From assembly GCA_039962225.1 (NCBI GenBank), contig JAMPKV010000009.1, positions 248,001 through 312,000 of the forward strand: DNA of 64,000 bases, written 5' to 3'. The notes beneath the pieces were generated by a model, which saw nothing but the letters and a program-made list of their open reading frames with translations, ran no database searches and was not told the origin of the DNA. Of this stretch, positions 28,603 through 37,864 are shown one piece after another (position 1 is the first letter of the stretch; each line of letters begins with the position of its first letter). Source of the DNA: Microcoleus sp. AS-A8 (lineage in GTDB: Bacteria; Cyanobacteriota; Cyanobacteriia; Cyanobacteriales; Coleofasciculaceae). The translations under genes were made by a program, and so were the position numbers.

Positions 28603-29691
28603 TTAAGTTGGTGAGGGTTTCGGCTTTTCAGCAGATGGTGAAGGCTTGGGACTGGCAGTTGTCGCTGAGGGTTTCGGCTTTTCAGCAGATGGTGAAGGCT
28701 TGGGACTTGGGGTTGTCGGTGAGGATTTTGGCTTCTCAACAGATGGTGAAGGCTTGGGACTGGCAGTCGATGCTGAGGGTTTCGGGCTTGGAGTTGTTGA
28801 TGAGGGTTTCGGGCTTGGAGTTGTTGATGAAGGCTTAGGAGTGGGAGTCGTCGGTGAGGGCTTCGGGGTTGAAGCCGCCGATGGTGAAGGTTTCGGCTTT
28901 TCACCAGATGGAGAAGGCTTGGGACTGGCAGTCGCTGATGAAGGTTTCGGGCTGGGAGTCACCGATGATGAAGGTTTGGCGCTTGGAGTTGTTGAGGGTT
29001 TCGGGCTTGGAGTCGCCGATGATGAAGGTTTGGCGCTTGGAGTTGTTGATGAGGGCTTCGGACTGGGAGTCGCCGATGGTGAAAGTTTCGGAGTTGCAGA
29101 AGTCGGTGAAGGTTTTGGACTCTTAGGTTTTTCCGATTGGCTCTGCCATTCCGAAATCGGGCGATTTACGGCATACTCAAAGTCTATCGGGACTAAAAGA
29201 ACTTTTAACTGATCAGGTGATTGTGGTGATGAGTCTACATGAGCATACATAAAACTGCGATTAAAGTCGGGTTTGCCTAAAATTAACCGATGATTTTGCT
29301 TATTGTTTAGCTGTACCTTGACTGTGGCAAAGGGTTGATCAAATCCATACTCTTGACGCTCTTTCGTCGGTACAAAAAAAGAGCGATCGCTTTTTCCTTC
29401 TGCTAGCAAGTTCAACAAAAAGGCAACAGCCGCATCACTCGCTGGAGCCTCTTTGGGCTGCTTCATTTGCCAATTCGTTGTTTTCCCATTGACCCGATCA
29501 AATTCCAAAGTTTCTTGAGCGGTGTAAAGAGTGACAGATTGAATTTGGTCTTCTTTAAACGAAAAAATGGGTTCTTTTGTGGTCTTAGTCGCTTCCTGGT
29601 TTTGGGTACGCTGAATTTCAGAGTAATAAACAGCACCACCCAGTAATGTTGCTGTGATTAATAAAACCAGAGTTGTCCGCTGTAGCTTCAT
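28603..29691 (-). CDS. DUF4340 domain membrane-anchored protein
   Basis: The ATG at 29691 (MKLQRTTLV) is preferred over an in-frame TTG at 29697. An N-terminal membrane segment (TLVLLITATLLGGAVYYSEI) is followed by a DUF4340 domain to about residue 190 (SVTLYTAQETLEFDRVNG, AVAFLLNLLAEGKSDRSFFV, RLILGKPDFNRSFMYAHVD). The last 170 residues are a low-complexity tail of Lys/Pro/Ser/Thr repeats (KPSPSAEKPKPS type) that ends the protein. DUF4340 proteins are regularly encoded with GldG-type ABC transport components, and this gene is the last of that operon here. The tail could span the cell wall. Confidence 0.9.
   Translation of the reverse strand: MKLQRTTLVLLITATLLGGAVYYSEIQRTQNQEATKTTKEPIFSFKEDQIQSVTLYTAQETLEFDRVNGKTTNWQMKQPKEAPASDAAVAFLLNLLAEGKSDRSFFVPTKERQEYGFDQPFATVKVQLNNKQNHRLILGKPDFNRSFMYAHVDSSPQSPDQLKVLLVPIDFEYAVNRPISEWQSQSEKPKSPKPSPTSATPKLSPSATPSPKPSSTTPSAKPSSSATPSPKPSTTPSAKPSSSVTPSPKPSSATASPKPSPSGEKPKPSPSAASTPKPSPTTPTPKPSSTTPSPKPSSTTPSPKPSASTASPKPSPSVEKPKSSPTTPSPKPSPSAEKPKPSATTASPKPSPSAEKPKPSPT
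28610..29110 (-). repeat. Low-complexity Pro/Ser/Lys repeat tract in DUF4340 gene
   Basis: About 500 bases of imperfect short repeats encode SPKPS, TTPSPKPSS and EKPKPSPSA units. The tract makes up the C-terminal third of the gene and is prone to copy-number change. Confidence 0.85.
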
Positions 29692-29716
29692 ACTCAATGG
29701 GTTGAAAGTTAGCAGA

Positions 29717-29791
29717 TTTTAAAGTTGAAAGTTTTAAAGTTGAAGGTTTTCAGGTTGACGGTTTTAAAGTTGAAGGTTTTAAAGTTGAGGT
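29717..29791. repeat. Five 15-bp tandem repeats (TTTTAAAGTTGAAGG)
   Basis: Five consecutive 15-base units start at 29717, 29732, 29747, 29762 and 29777, each close to TTTTAAAGTTGAAGG. They lie in the gap between the GldG-like and DUF4340 genes of one operon. Further degenerate pieces of the same type run to 29905. Confidence 0.9.
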
Positions 29792-29905
29792 CTATAAGTT
29801 TTTAAATCTCAACTTTAAACTTGGGCTACGTCCTCGTATGAACTCCGGTGCTACGCTAACAACCTGCCAACGTTCAACTCTGTATTAACCTGCCAACATT
29901 CCACC

Positions 29906-31750
29906 TTAACGGCGTCGCCACCACATGACTCCTGCTGTCATCAAACCTAGTAAGGGCATAATCAATAATCCCGTCCAACCGAGTACTCCAGCTTGCATGG
30001 ATGTTAAGTTAATGCGACGGTTTTTCTGTTCTTTGGGACGGATAGACAAGGTTTGATCGTCCCGATTGCTTAACCAACTAACGGAGTTGAGAAAAACATC
30101 TCCATTCAGTTGCTGCTCAAACCAACCATTGCTACTAAAACTGGAGTTGCCGATGACAACGAGTCTTGACTCAGATGTCCTCTTATCAATCGGTTTTTCA
30201 TTGACTAATGAAGGGGACGCTTGTGCTGTGGGAGACGGTGACGGCGAAGGAGAAGCCCCCGAACTTGCCGTTGCCTGCGGTGTTGGTGTGGGTGAGGCTG
30301 GGGCTTGCCCTTTAGGGGAGGCTGTTGGCGAGAGGAACGCCCCAGGACTTGCCGTTGCCTGCGGTGTTGGTGTGGGTGAGGCTGGGACTTGCCCTTTAGG
30401 GGAGGCTGTTGGCGAAGGAGAAGCCCCAGGACTTGCCGTTGCCTGCGGTGTTGGTGTGGGTAACGCTGACGGGGGTATAGCTTTGCGGGTTAAGGCAACG
30501 GCTAGCGTTAAAGGGCCAGGGCGATCGCTTTTTGGATCGAATTGTAGGGGTTGTGTCTCAGGGGTACTTTCAGCCCAACTCTCTTCACTAGTCCGCAACA
30601 GGGGAGTTTCTGTAACGCCTTGTACAGGAGTAACCTCTACCGGCCGTGCGACTGGATAGAGAGAGTAGTTATTTCCAAAATCCCTGGTAATGGGATGATT
30701 CCCGTAGGTAGTAACCAGTGGTGTGGCAGGGCCAAGTCCAACTCCACGCCCTTCCCCTGAAGCATCAATCACAATCTGACGATCTAGATTGACTCCCCAA
30801 GCGGTTAATAAACTATCCAGTCCAGCATTGATTTCCGGGTCAATCATCAATAGTAAGCTACCGCCTGTAGAAAGATAATTGTTCAACGCTTGAACTTCTG
30901 GCTCAAACAGCGCCCGCTTAGGACCGGCAACAACGACCAGAGAAGCATCTTTGGGAACTTCTGATCGCTCAGCTAAATTGAGAGGTAGGGGGGTAAAATT
31001 TTTATCTTTTAAGGCACTTACCGCTTGAGAAAGTCCACCTTCTACCTCTTCTAAGGGGCGTTCTCCATGTCCTTGTAGGAAGTAAACTTGATCAATGCGA
31101 TCGCTCGTCAATTGTTCAATACTATTGGTCAGCTTGATTTCCGAGAGACGCTCTGCCTCGTCCACCGTTTGTACCAATTTTCGGTCTTGACCATACTCTA
31201 GGTGAACTTCTCCAGGTAACTTAACATTAAACTTTTGAGCCAGTCCCGGTTTTAATTGCGGGTTAACAAACTCATATTCCAACTTAGACCCATAGCGGCG
31301 GTAATTTTTCAGTAATTCCAAGTCCGCTGGGTTAGGCGTCCCAGAAAACATCCAAACTTTCACGGGTTGCTGCAACGTTTTCACCACCCGTTGCGACATG
31401 GGCGAGAGCGTAAATAGCTGGTTGTCTGTTAAGTCGATTCGCTGCCCATAGCGAACCCCTAAAAAGTTAATCAGCCCCAAAATTATAATCATTGCCAGGG
31501 TGGCGATAATGGCATTAGTTCCGGCTTGAGTGGAACGGCGTCCCCAAAATCCGGGTGAACTGCCTACCAAGATCAGCCACAATCCTATAATTACAAGTCC
31601 AGCAATTAGCAACCCCAAAGCGATTGGCGACCATTGACCAGCAACCACTCTGGCACTTAGACCCATGATGCTCAGGATGGGGCCGAGCCAAAACAGGTAT
31701 TTAAAATAATTCGTTTTCTGTTTTTTGGCAATGGTCTTCATAAGAGTCAT
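29906..31750 (-). CDS. GldG-like ABC transport auxiliary protein
   Basis: The 614-residue protein matches the family named for the Bacteroidetes gliding gene gldG (ABC_transp_aux). Three N-terminal membrane segments lie at about 18-36, 43-62 and 80-98. The extracytoplasmic domain carries RYGQRIDLTDNQLFTLSP, VKVWMFSGTPNPADLELLKNY, IDQVYFLQGHGERPLEE and LLMIDPEINAGLDSLL. A Pro/Thr/Ala-rich linker with three 28-residue repeats interrupts it before SRLVVIGNSSFSSNGWF. One membrane helix closes the protein. With the permease and ATPase upstream it should form a membrane complex. Its transported substrate is unknown, and a role in gliding is not established in cyanobacteria. Confidence 0.9.
   Translation of the reverse strand: MTLMKTIAKKQKTNYFKYLFWLGPILSIMGLSARVVAGQWSPIALGLLIAGLVIIGLWLILVGSSPGFWGRRSTQAGTNAIIATLAMIIILGLINFLGVRYGQRIDLTDNQLFTLSPMSQRVVKTLQQPVKVWMFSGTPNPADLELLKNYRRYGSKLEYEFVNPQLKPGLAQKFNVKLPGEVHLEYGQDRKLVQTVDEAERLSEIKLTNSIEQLTSDRIDQVYFLQGHGERPLEEVEGGLSQAVSALKDKNFTPLPLNLAERSEVPKDASLVVVAGPKRALFEPEVQALNNYLSTGGSLLLMIDPEINAGLDSLLTAWGVNLDRQIVIDASGEGRGVGLGPATPLVTTYGNHPITRDFGNNYSLYPVARPVEVTPVQGVTETPLLRTSEESWAESTPETQPLQFDPKSDRPGPLTLAVALTRKAIPPSALPTPTPQATASPGASPSPTASPKGQVPASPTPTPQATASPGAFLSPTASPKGQAPASPTPTPQATASSGASPSPSPSPTAQASPSLVNEKPIDKRTSESRLVVIGNSSFSSNGWFEQQLNGDVFLNSVSWLSNRDDQTLSIRPKEQKNRRINLTSMQAGVLGWTGLLIMPLLGLMTAGVMWWRRR
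30264..30480 (-). repeat. 84-bp tandem repeats in GldG-like gene
   Basis: Copies of CTTGCCGTTGCCTGCGG occur at 30264, 30348 and 30432, spaced 84 bases, encoding 28-residue PTPTPQATASPGA linker units. The repeats sit inside the extracytoplasmic domain rather than at an end. Confidence 0.9.
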
Positions 31751-31866
31751 TAATTATTAGTTATTAGTCATTAGTCTTCAGGGATTGGTAATGGGTAATA
31801 GGTAATGGGCATCATTCCCCCTTGTCTCGTTCCCTGCCAGTTCCCAGTCCCCAACAGATTGTTGAC

Positions 31867-32667
31867 TTAAGTGCGCTGGAAGCGTAATGCATCGATATAC
31901 TGAGCCGTTAAAAATATGCCCAGAATAATGTAGCTGGCGAATAAAATTAGACTACTAGGGTCGAGGATACCTCTAACGAGGTTGTTATAGTTTTCCAGCA
32001 ATGATAAATGACCAATAGCTTCACCGATGGGGCCTTTGACACTTTGGGCAACCCAACCAATCACCCACAGGAAAATATTCAGCCCAAAGGTGATGAAAGC
32101 TGCCACAATTGTGCTGTCGGTGAGGGAGGAAATAAACATTCCTAACGAGAGAATTGAAGCCGCTAATAAGATTAATCCAGCGTGAGCGAGTAAGGGGGCG
32201 GCGGGGGCAAGGGGGGGATTGGTAGACGAGAGTGCGATCGCTTCATAAACCAGCAAGGGCAGGATCATGAATGTGAAAAACGCTAGCACGCCCAATAATT
32301 TCCCCACAGCCACCGCCCAATTGGTAATTGGAGAGGTTGCCAATAGCTCTAACGTCCCGTATTTACGTTCCTCGGCATATAGCCCCATCGAGAGAACTGG
32401 CAATACAAATAATGTTAGGGGGCCGAGGAAGCCCAAAAAGGCATTTAAAAATTCATAAGCCACATCCAGGGGTGGTGCGGGTACCCCCATTTGATCTCGC
32501 TGTGCGACTTGCTGAAGGATGCCATCTGGACTTAGGAGAATCGCGACAAAAAAGAAACCCGACAATAGCCAGAATATGCTGGCGACTAAATAAGCCAAGG
32601 GCGAACCAAAATAGCCTTGTAATTCCTTGCGAACGATCGCCAAAATGTTGGCAATAACGACACCCAT
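31867..32667 (-). CDS. ABC transporter permease, GldF-like
   Basis: The 266-residue protein has six hydrophobic segments. It starts with the typical IVRKELQGYFGSPLAYLVASIF, followed by GLYAEERKYGTLELLATSPI, a hallmark of ABC-2 type permeases. The gene is placed between the ATPase gene (ending 125 bases upstream) and the GldG-like gene, as in gld-type operons. It should form the membrane channel of the complex. The intergenic gaps of this operon (31751-31866 and 32668-32791) contain degenerate heptamer repeats such as TTATTAGT and GGTAATGGG. Confidence 0.92.
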   Translation of the reverse strand: MGVVIANILAIVRKELQGYFGSPLAYLVASIFWLLSGFFFVAILLSPDGILQQVAQRDQMGVPAPPLDVAYEFLNAFLGFLGPLTLFVLPVLSMGLYAEERKYGTLELLATSPITNWAVAVGKLLGVLAFFTFMILPLLVYEAIALSSTNPPLAPAAPLLAHAGLILLAASILSLGMFISSLTDSTIVAAFITFGLNIFLWVIGWVAQSVKGPIGEAIGHLSLLENYNNLVRGILDPSSLILFASYIILGIFLTAQYIDALRFQRT

Positions 32668-32791
32668 CTATTCCTGCTCCAGATGCTGCATTACTAAAGG
32701 CTAAAGTATCAAGGATGAAACTAACTGCTCAACCCAATCCTTGGGAGATTCGTTGGGCTTGTAGTCTCTGAATATTTTCATACTTTATCTT

Positions 32792-33796
32792 TTACACTTC
32801 AGATTTGTAGGTAACCTCAGTCTCTTCAATTTCATCATCCAACGGTTCGATGGGTTGTTCCCTGGTTGTCAGTTCTAAAAACACATCTTCCAGTGTGACG
32901 CGAGTGCGTCGCAGTTCATGGATGCCCAATCCTGCCCCAAAGGTAACCGACGCAATATCGCGTCCGGGTTCAGCACCGGGGGCGTTGATAATGCGAAGCA
33001 GGGAACGCTGAGGGGGGAGTTCGGGATTTTTAACGAGTTCGACCATACAGATTCCGGGCACAATCTGTAATAATTTTTGTAACTGATGGGCATCGCCGTC
33101 TACTTCTAGTTCATAACCTGCCCCTCCTGCCAATTGAGCCATCAAGTTTTCAGGACTATTGGTAGCCACAATGCGACCTCGGTTGATAATCGCGACACGA
33201 TTACAGGTCATACTCACCTCTGGCAGAATATGGGTCGAGAGGATAATTGTATGCTCTCCAGCGAGGCTTTTAATTAAGTTACGGACATCGATGATTTGTC
33301 GAGGGTCGAGTCCTACAGTGGGTTCATCGAGAATAATTGCCGGGGGGTCGTGGACAATCGCCTGAGCAATCCCGACACGTTGGCGGAAACCTTTGGACAG
33401 TTTGCGAATCAGGACTTTGCGCTTTTGGGTTAGGTTGCAGCGTTCCATCGTCCAGTTGACTCGTTCGGTGCGATCGCCCGCCACAACGCCTTTAATCCGC
33501 GCCACAAAGTGCAAAAATCCCTCAACCGTCATTTCTCGATACAGGGGGGGCGTTTCTGGCAAGTAACCAATCCGCCGTCTGATTTCCATGGAATTTTCAT
33601 GTACATCGTAGCCAGCAATCCGGGCTGTGCCACTCGTTGCGGGTAAATATCCAGCTAAAATCCGCATGGTGGTTGTTTTCCCGGCACCATTTGGGCCTAG
33701 GAAACCCAAGATTTCTCCAGGCTCGACCTTGAAGGTAACATCCTGAATAGCTGGGGTAGAAGCGTAGATTTTGCTGAGATGCTCGACTTCAATCAT
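32792..33796 (-). CDS. ABC transporter ATP-binding protein, GldA-like
   Basis: The 334-residue protein has all ABC ATPase motifs. These are Walker A GPNGAGKTTTMR at about residues 34-45, the Q loop with YLPETPPLY, the signature LSKGFRQRVGIAQA, Walker B AIILDEPTVGLDP, and the H loop STHIL. The 90-residue C-terminal extension is usual for the GldA/CcmA group. It powers the permease encoded next on the same strand and heads a four-gene operon (ATPase, permease, GldG-like, DUF4340). The upstream gap of about 800 bases should hold the operon promoter. Confidence 0.94.
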   Translation of the reverse strand: MIEVEHLSKIYASTPAIQDVTFKVEPGEILGFLGPNGAGKTTTMRILAGYLPATSGTARIAGYDVHENSMEIRRRIGYLPETPPLYREMTVEGFLHFVARIKGVVAGDRTERVNWTMERCNLTQKRKVLIRKLSKGFRQRVGIAQAIVHDPPAIILDEPTVGLDPRQIIDVRNLIKSLAGEHTIILSTHILPEVSMTCNRVAIINRGRIVATNSPENLMAQLAGGAGYELEVDGDAHQLQKLLQIVPGICMVELVKNPELPPQRSLLRIINAPGAEPGRDIASVTFGAGLGIHELRRTRVTLEDVFLELTTREQPIEPLDDEIEETEVTYKSEV

Positions 33797-34593
33797 GGGT
33801 GCTGGTCGTTCATCATAAGGGTTTTACTCACTTGGGTTGGGGGAAAAGCTAGGATGCTTGGTGGATGCTGCCGAACTTCCACCCTTGAATATTTCTTAGA
33901 GTGAAGTACTGCCAGTGAACTGAGTACAGTTCTCAGGCAGCTTCCAGTTTCAATCGCTGTGCCATGTTAGGGACTCTTCCAAAGAAGATGTTCGAGACTG
34001 AACTCGATAATGGTCTTACAAAGCGTCTGGAGGTTTGGAAACTCGTCCCCTGACTCCCGTAGCAGTTCCCTGCTACCCTGGCAGCAACCCGCCTTCCGCA
34101 GGTCGTTTATTTCTTTCTCGTACAACATGGCTTGGCTTATTTTTTACAGCAGGACGTAACCTTACTAACCAGTGGTCATGTTCTTTCCCCAAGCTCTGAT
34201 GTTTCTGCGGCAAGCATATTACTGCTACTTCGGATTAGCCTGTCTGATGTCCATACAGTTGGGCGGGTCAGCAACCAGATAACTTATAACATATCTACAG
34301 CTATGTTATGGACACAAAAACCTACGTCCTGACTCGTTCTCATCCCCCAGTGTCTACGACTGAGAGGGATTTTCCACTCGTAAGGTTAACGCCTGACGGG
34401 TCTGCCGTTTTCTAAGACCGATGGAAATGGGTTACAGGTTAGTCGGTTCGCAAGTTGAATGTTGGTCGTGAAAGCCAGTTGGTAAGTCCTACAAGTTAGT
34501 CAATTGAATCTTTTATCTTCAACCTTCAAGTTTGTCACCTTCAACGCTCTAACCAATCCCCTATCACTGTTTTTGTTCTAGTAAAAAGCAAAT
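33797..34593. other. Intergenic region, possible decayed element
   Basis: The 797-base gap lies between divergent genes. It contains a perfect hairpin at 34059-34076 (GTAGCA, 6 bases, TGCTAC) inside a 53-codon minus-strand frame (33967-34128), and degenerate CTTCAAC-type repeats at 34500-34550. Some stretches look like broken coding DNA, but no transposase or other domain could be identified. Confidence 0.35.
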
Positions 34594-36678
34594 ATGGTTC
34601 AGTCCACTCTCTACGTCAACCCACAAACGGGTAAGGATACCGGTACTGGTAACGCTCAGTCCCCGTTCAAAACTTTAACGCGGGCACTCACCACCGCATC
34701 ATCAGGAACGACCATTCAGTTATCAGCGGGAACTTACAATGCCGCTGGGGGAGAAGTGTTTCCTTTAGTTGTCCCCACTGGGGTGATGGTGCTGGGACAT
34801 GAACCCAGTAAAGGCAAAGGAATTGTCATCGTGGGCAGTGGAAAATATAATAGCCCAACGTTTAATGCACAAAATATCACTCTGCGGCTGGAGTCGAAGG
34901 CTCAATTGCGGGGCGTAACAGTGACCAATCCCGTGGAAAAGGGAACCGCAGTTTGGGTTGAATCAACAGCACCGATGGTTACTAACAATACCTTCACAGG
35001 CTGCGGTCGTGAGGGGGTGTTTGTCACTGGCACAGGCAAACCCTTAATTCTGGATAATATATTTATCCAAAATGCATCCAGTGGTGTGTTTTTAGTCCGC
35101 AATGCTAAAGGGGAAGTACGACGTAATCTGTGTCAAAAAACCGGTTATGGCATTGCAATTAGTGATTCAGCGGCACCATTAGTCACAGATAACAATCTGG
35201 TGAGCAACCATTCGGGCATTTTCCTCTCCCGTGGCGCTAGACCTGTACTCCGTCGGAATTTGATTGAGAAAAATACCCATGGGGGTCTGGTGATTACAGG
35301 GGAGTCCAAACCCGATTTGGGCAGCACTCAAGACCCAGCCGGTAATATCCTGCGGGATAACGGTCAAGTTGATCTGCAAAATAGCACGTCTTTGACGTTG
35401 GTTTCGGTGGGAAATCAGCTCAATCCGGCACGAGTTTCGGGCCCTGTTACATTAGGCTCAGCTCAAGTTCCAACCGCCATGACGGGACCGGCTCTGTTTA
35501 GCGATTTGGGCAATCATTGGGGGGCAGCCTTCATTCAGGGATTGGTGACACGAGGGCTAATTCTGGGCTTTCCGGATGGAACGTTTAAGCCAGAAGCGAG
35601 CATCACGAGGGCGGAGTATGCGGCAATTCTGGCCAAGACGTTTGATTTGCCACGGCAACGGGGGACGGGAGCGGGGGTATTTTCCGATGTTCCGGCTAAC
35701 TTTTGGGCGTCATCGGCGATTCGCGTTGCCGCCGGGATGGGGTTTATTTCCGGCTTTCCCGATGGCACGTTTCGTCCGCAGCAAAATTTGACGCGGGTAC
35801 AGGCGCTGGTGTCGCTGGTGAGTGGGTTGGGACTGGGTAGTGGCAATGCTAACCTGTTGGTGTTCTACAGCGATCGCGCCCAAATTCCCAGTTACGCCAC
35901 AGAAGCGATCGCCACCGCCACTCAACAACGACTTGTAGTGAATTATCCCAAAACCAATCAGCTCGAACCGATGCGTAACATTACTCGTGCTGAGATTGCG
36001 GCGTTGATTTATCAAGCCTTAGTCTCCACGGGACGAGCGGAGGCTATAGCTTCTCCCTACATTGTCAGCCCTAACCTATCCCTTCCTTCCTTTAGCGATA
36101 TTCAGCAACACTGGGCATCTGAGTTTGTGCGTCGCCTCGCTAACCTGAACCTCGTCACTGGCTTCGCGGATGGCTCGTTTAAGCCCGATGAACCGCTCTC
36201 GCGAGCTCAGTATGCCGCCTTAGTCGTCAAAGTGTTTAACCCTACAGCGATTCGCCCAGATACCAAATTCATCGATATTCCGGCTGACTTTTGGGCCTTA
36301 CCCGTGATTAGTCAAGCCTATCGCGGTGGATTTTTGTCCGGCTATCCTGACCAAACCTTCCACCCTCAACAAAGTTTGCGGCGGATCGATCTGATGGCTT
36401 CCTTGGTACATGGGCTTTCCTTACCCAGTGCAGATGTCAAAGTCTTGGAAATTTACGAAGATCACGATAGTATTCCAGCTTATGCTAAATCAGCGGTTGC
36501 TGCTGCCACTCAAGCCGGGATTGTGGTCAATTACCCCAACCCGAAGCTCCTACAACTTAAACAGGACGCTTCCCGTGCGCTGGCGATCGCGTTTATGTAT
36601 CAGGCATTAGTGAGAACTGGTCGCGTGGTAGCTTCCAACTCACCTTATATTGTTTCAGGTTCAACGCAGCCGAATTGA
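34594..36678 (+). CDS. DUF1565 beta-helix protein with six SLH repeats
   Basis: The first 290 residues form a right-handed parallel beta-helix starting with the DUF1565 motif (YVNPQTGKDTGTGNAQSPFK, LTRALTTASSGTTIQLSAGTY). Turns are repeated, such as APMVTNNTFTGCGREGVFV and ARPVLRRNLIEKNTHGGLVI. The rest holds six S-layer homology units in two sets of three: FSDLGNHW, FSDVPANFW and YSDRAQIP, then FSDIQQHW, FIDIPADFW and YEDHDSIP. SLH domains bind secondary cell-wall polymer or peptidoglycan, so an envelope place is expected. No signal peptide is visible, and the codons just upstream of the ATG include stops, which is odd. A hypothetical gene follows 6 bases later. Confidence 0.92.
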   Translation: MVQSTLYVNPQTGKDTGTGNAQSPFKTLTRALTTASSGTTIQLSAGTYNAAGGEVFPLVVPTGVMVLGHEPSKGKGIVIVGSGKYNSPTFNAQNITLRLESKAQLRGVTVTNPVEKGTAVWVESTAPMVTNNTFTGCGREGVFVTGTGKPLILDNIFIQNASSGVFLVRNAKGEVRRNLCQKTGYGIAISDSAAPLVTDNNLVSNHSGIFLSRGARPVLRRNLIEKNTHGGLVITGESKPDLGSTQDPAGNILRDNGQVDLQNSTSLTLVSVGNQLNPARVSGPVTLGSAQVPTAMTGPALFSDLGNHWGAAFIQGLVTRGLILGFPDGTFKPEASITRAEYAAILAKTFDLPRQRGTGAGVFSDVPANFWASSAIRVAAGMGFISGFPDGTFRPQQNLTRVQALVSLVSGLGLGSGNANLLVFYSDRAQIPSYATEAIATATQQRLVVNYPKTNQLEPMRNITRAEIAALIYQALVSTGRAEAIASPYIVSPNLSLPSFSDIQQHWASEFVRRLANLNLVTGFADGSFKPDEPLSRAQYAALVVKVFNPTAIRPDTKFIDIPADFWALPVISQAYRGGFLSGYPDQTFHPQQSLRRIDLMASLVHGLSLPSADVKVLEIYEDHDSIPAYAKSAVAAATQAGIVVNYPNPKLLQLKQDASRALAIAFMYQALVRTGRVVASNSPYIVSGSTQPN

Positions 36679-36684
36679 GGTCTG

Positions 36685-37491
36685 ATGAGGGAGCTCTTGG
36701 AGTCGAGGAAACTTTCATTTCCTGCCACAATCCAAAATCTAATACCGACCATTGAGATGAGGGAGCCAACCACAGACTCAGCCGTTGCCTATGCCGTTGC
36801 GCTACTCAAGCACTATGGTTTTGAACTCAGGGGCTACACGGCTGAAGAATTAGTGAATTTGTGGCTCCAGAACCATTCAGCGCATTGGGTACGTCTAGGT
36901 GTAATTGAGGCACTCTATCAGGGACGGTATAAAGCCGTGTCTGTCGAGCAAATCTTAGCCGTCTGGGCACGACGAGGACAGCCAATTTATCGGTTTAACC
37001 ATGAGTTTGAGCGGCTGATTAGTCGCAAACTGCCCCAAAAGCTGGCAGCATACCCGACGACGCGAGCAACGGATCTGAACCTGGAACCGAGTCTACCGCT
37101 ATTCACTCCCAGTTTACCTGAGACCTTCGACGAGAGCGTCAGGGTGGAGTCCATCCCGGAGGAGCCACTCACAACCGCCAACCCGGAGACGGTGGCACCG
37201 ACAACGATGTCAGAACAAGAGGTAGCAAAGACATTCATCCAGTTGGATGACGAAGGAAAAGAGGCATCCACGGATAGGGGTACTCGTTCCAACTATGATG
37301 CAAATTGGTCTCGGTGTGAGGTGAATAAACAACCCATTCACCAATTCACTCCACCCCCTGATCCTTCCGACTTTTACCTCAAGCTCAAGTCCGTCGTCCT
37401 GCACCAAGACGAAATGTCCGCTCAAATTGTAACGCCAATCAATGAAGATGCTGAATCAGAACCGCCTCCACCTGATTGTGATCAGAATTAA
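36685..37491 (+). CDS. Conserved cyanobacterial hypothetical protein
   Basis: The 268-residue protein is soluble and has no recognised function. Residues about 30-110 form a compact domain with LKHYGFELRGYTAEELVNLW, HWVRLGVIEALYQGRYKAVS and ILAVWARRGQPIYRFNHEFERLI. This pattern recurs in cyanobacterial hypothetical proteins. The remainder is acidic, Pro-rich and probably disordered. The start codon follows the SLH protein stop by six bases, so the two are very likely translated from one transcript. A second possible start is the ATG at 36757. Confidence 0.75.
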   Translation: MRELLESRKLSFPATIQNLIPTIEMREPTTDSAVAYAVALLKHYGFELRGYTAEELVNLWLQNHSAHWVRLGVIEALYQGRYKAVSVEQILAVWARRGQPIYRFNHEFERLISRKLPQKLAAYPTTRATDLNLEPSLPLFTPSLPETFDESVRVESIPEEPLTTANPETVAPTTMSEQEVAKTFIQLDDEGKEASTDRGTRSNYDANWSRCEVNKQPIHQFTPPPDPSDFYLKLKSVVLHQDEMSAQIVTPINEDAESEPPPPDCDQN

Positions 37492-37864
37492 TTGAGAAAC
37501 GCCTCACCCGACGCTTCTTTAGCCTTCTATCAATTAGGGTAGGCTACAGGACACTCGCCTCGATCAGGTCCAGTTGATTGAGAGCTAATGCCAGGATTTT
37601 GCATAAGGGGATAGGCAAACAGAGATAAGTACTCACGAAGAGATTATTCTTGAAGATAGGGATTGCGGACAAAGGACTGAAAACTGAAGACTGGGGACTG
37701 CAACGGACAGGACGTGGTTTGGCGTAAGCCTAGTTCCTAGTCGTTTATCTGAAAGTTCTTGAATTTAAAGACTGATGAAAGGGTTAAATAGCTGTGTAGC
37801 CTTTCATCTTGCTGCTGCCTCTCTATGAATAGTCTCAGCTCCGCTACACTCCACTTTTCAGATA
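37492..37864. other. Intergenic region before kinase-WD40 gene
   Basis: The 373-base gap contains heptamer-like repeats (GACTGAAAACTGAAGACTGG near 37675-37695). It probably holds the promoter of the kinase gene. No other feature was recognised. Confidence 0.4.

Noticed and set aside
28646-29212. 188-codon plus-strand Gly-rich frame opposite the DUF4340 tail
   Set aside because: It is the reverse reading of the Lys/Pro/Ser repeat tract.
34132-34332. 66-codon plus-strand frame in the 800-base gap
   Set aside because: No domain or ribosome site. The surroundings are degenerate.
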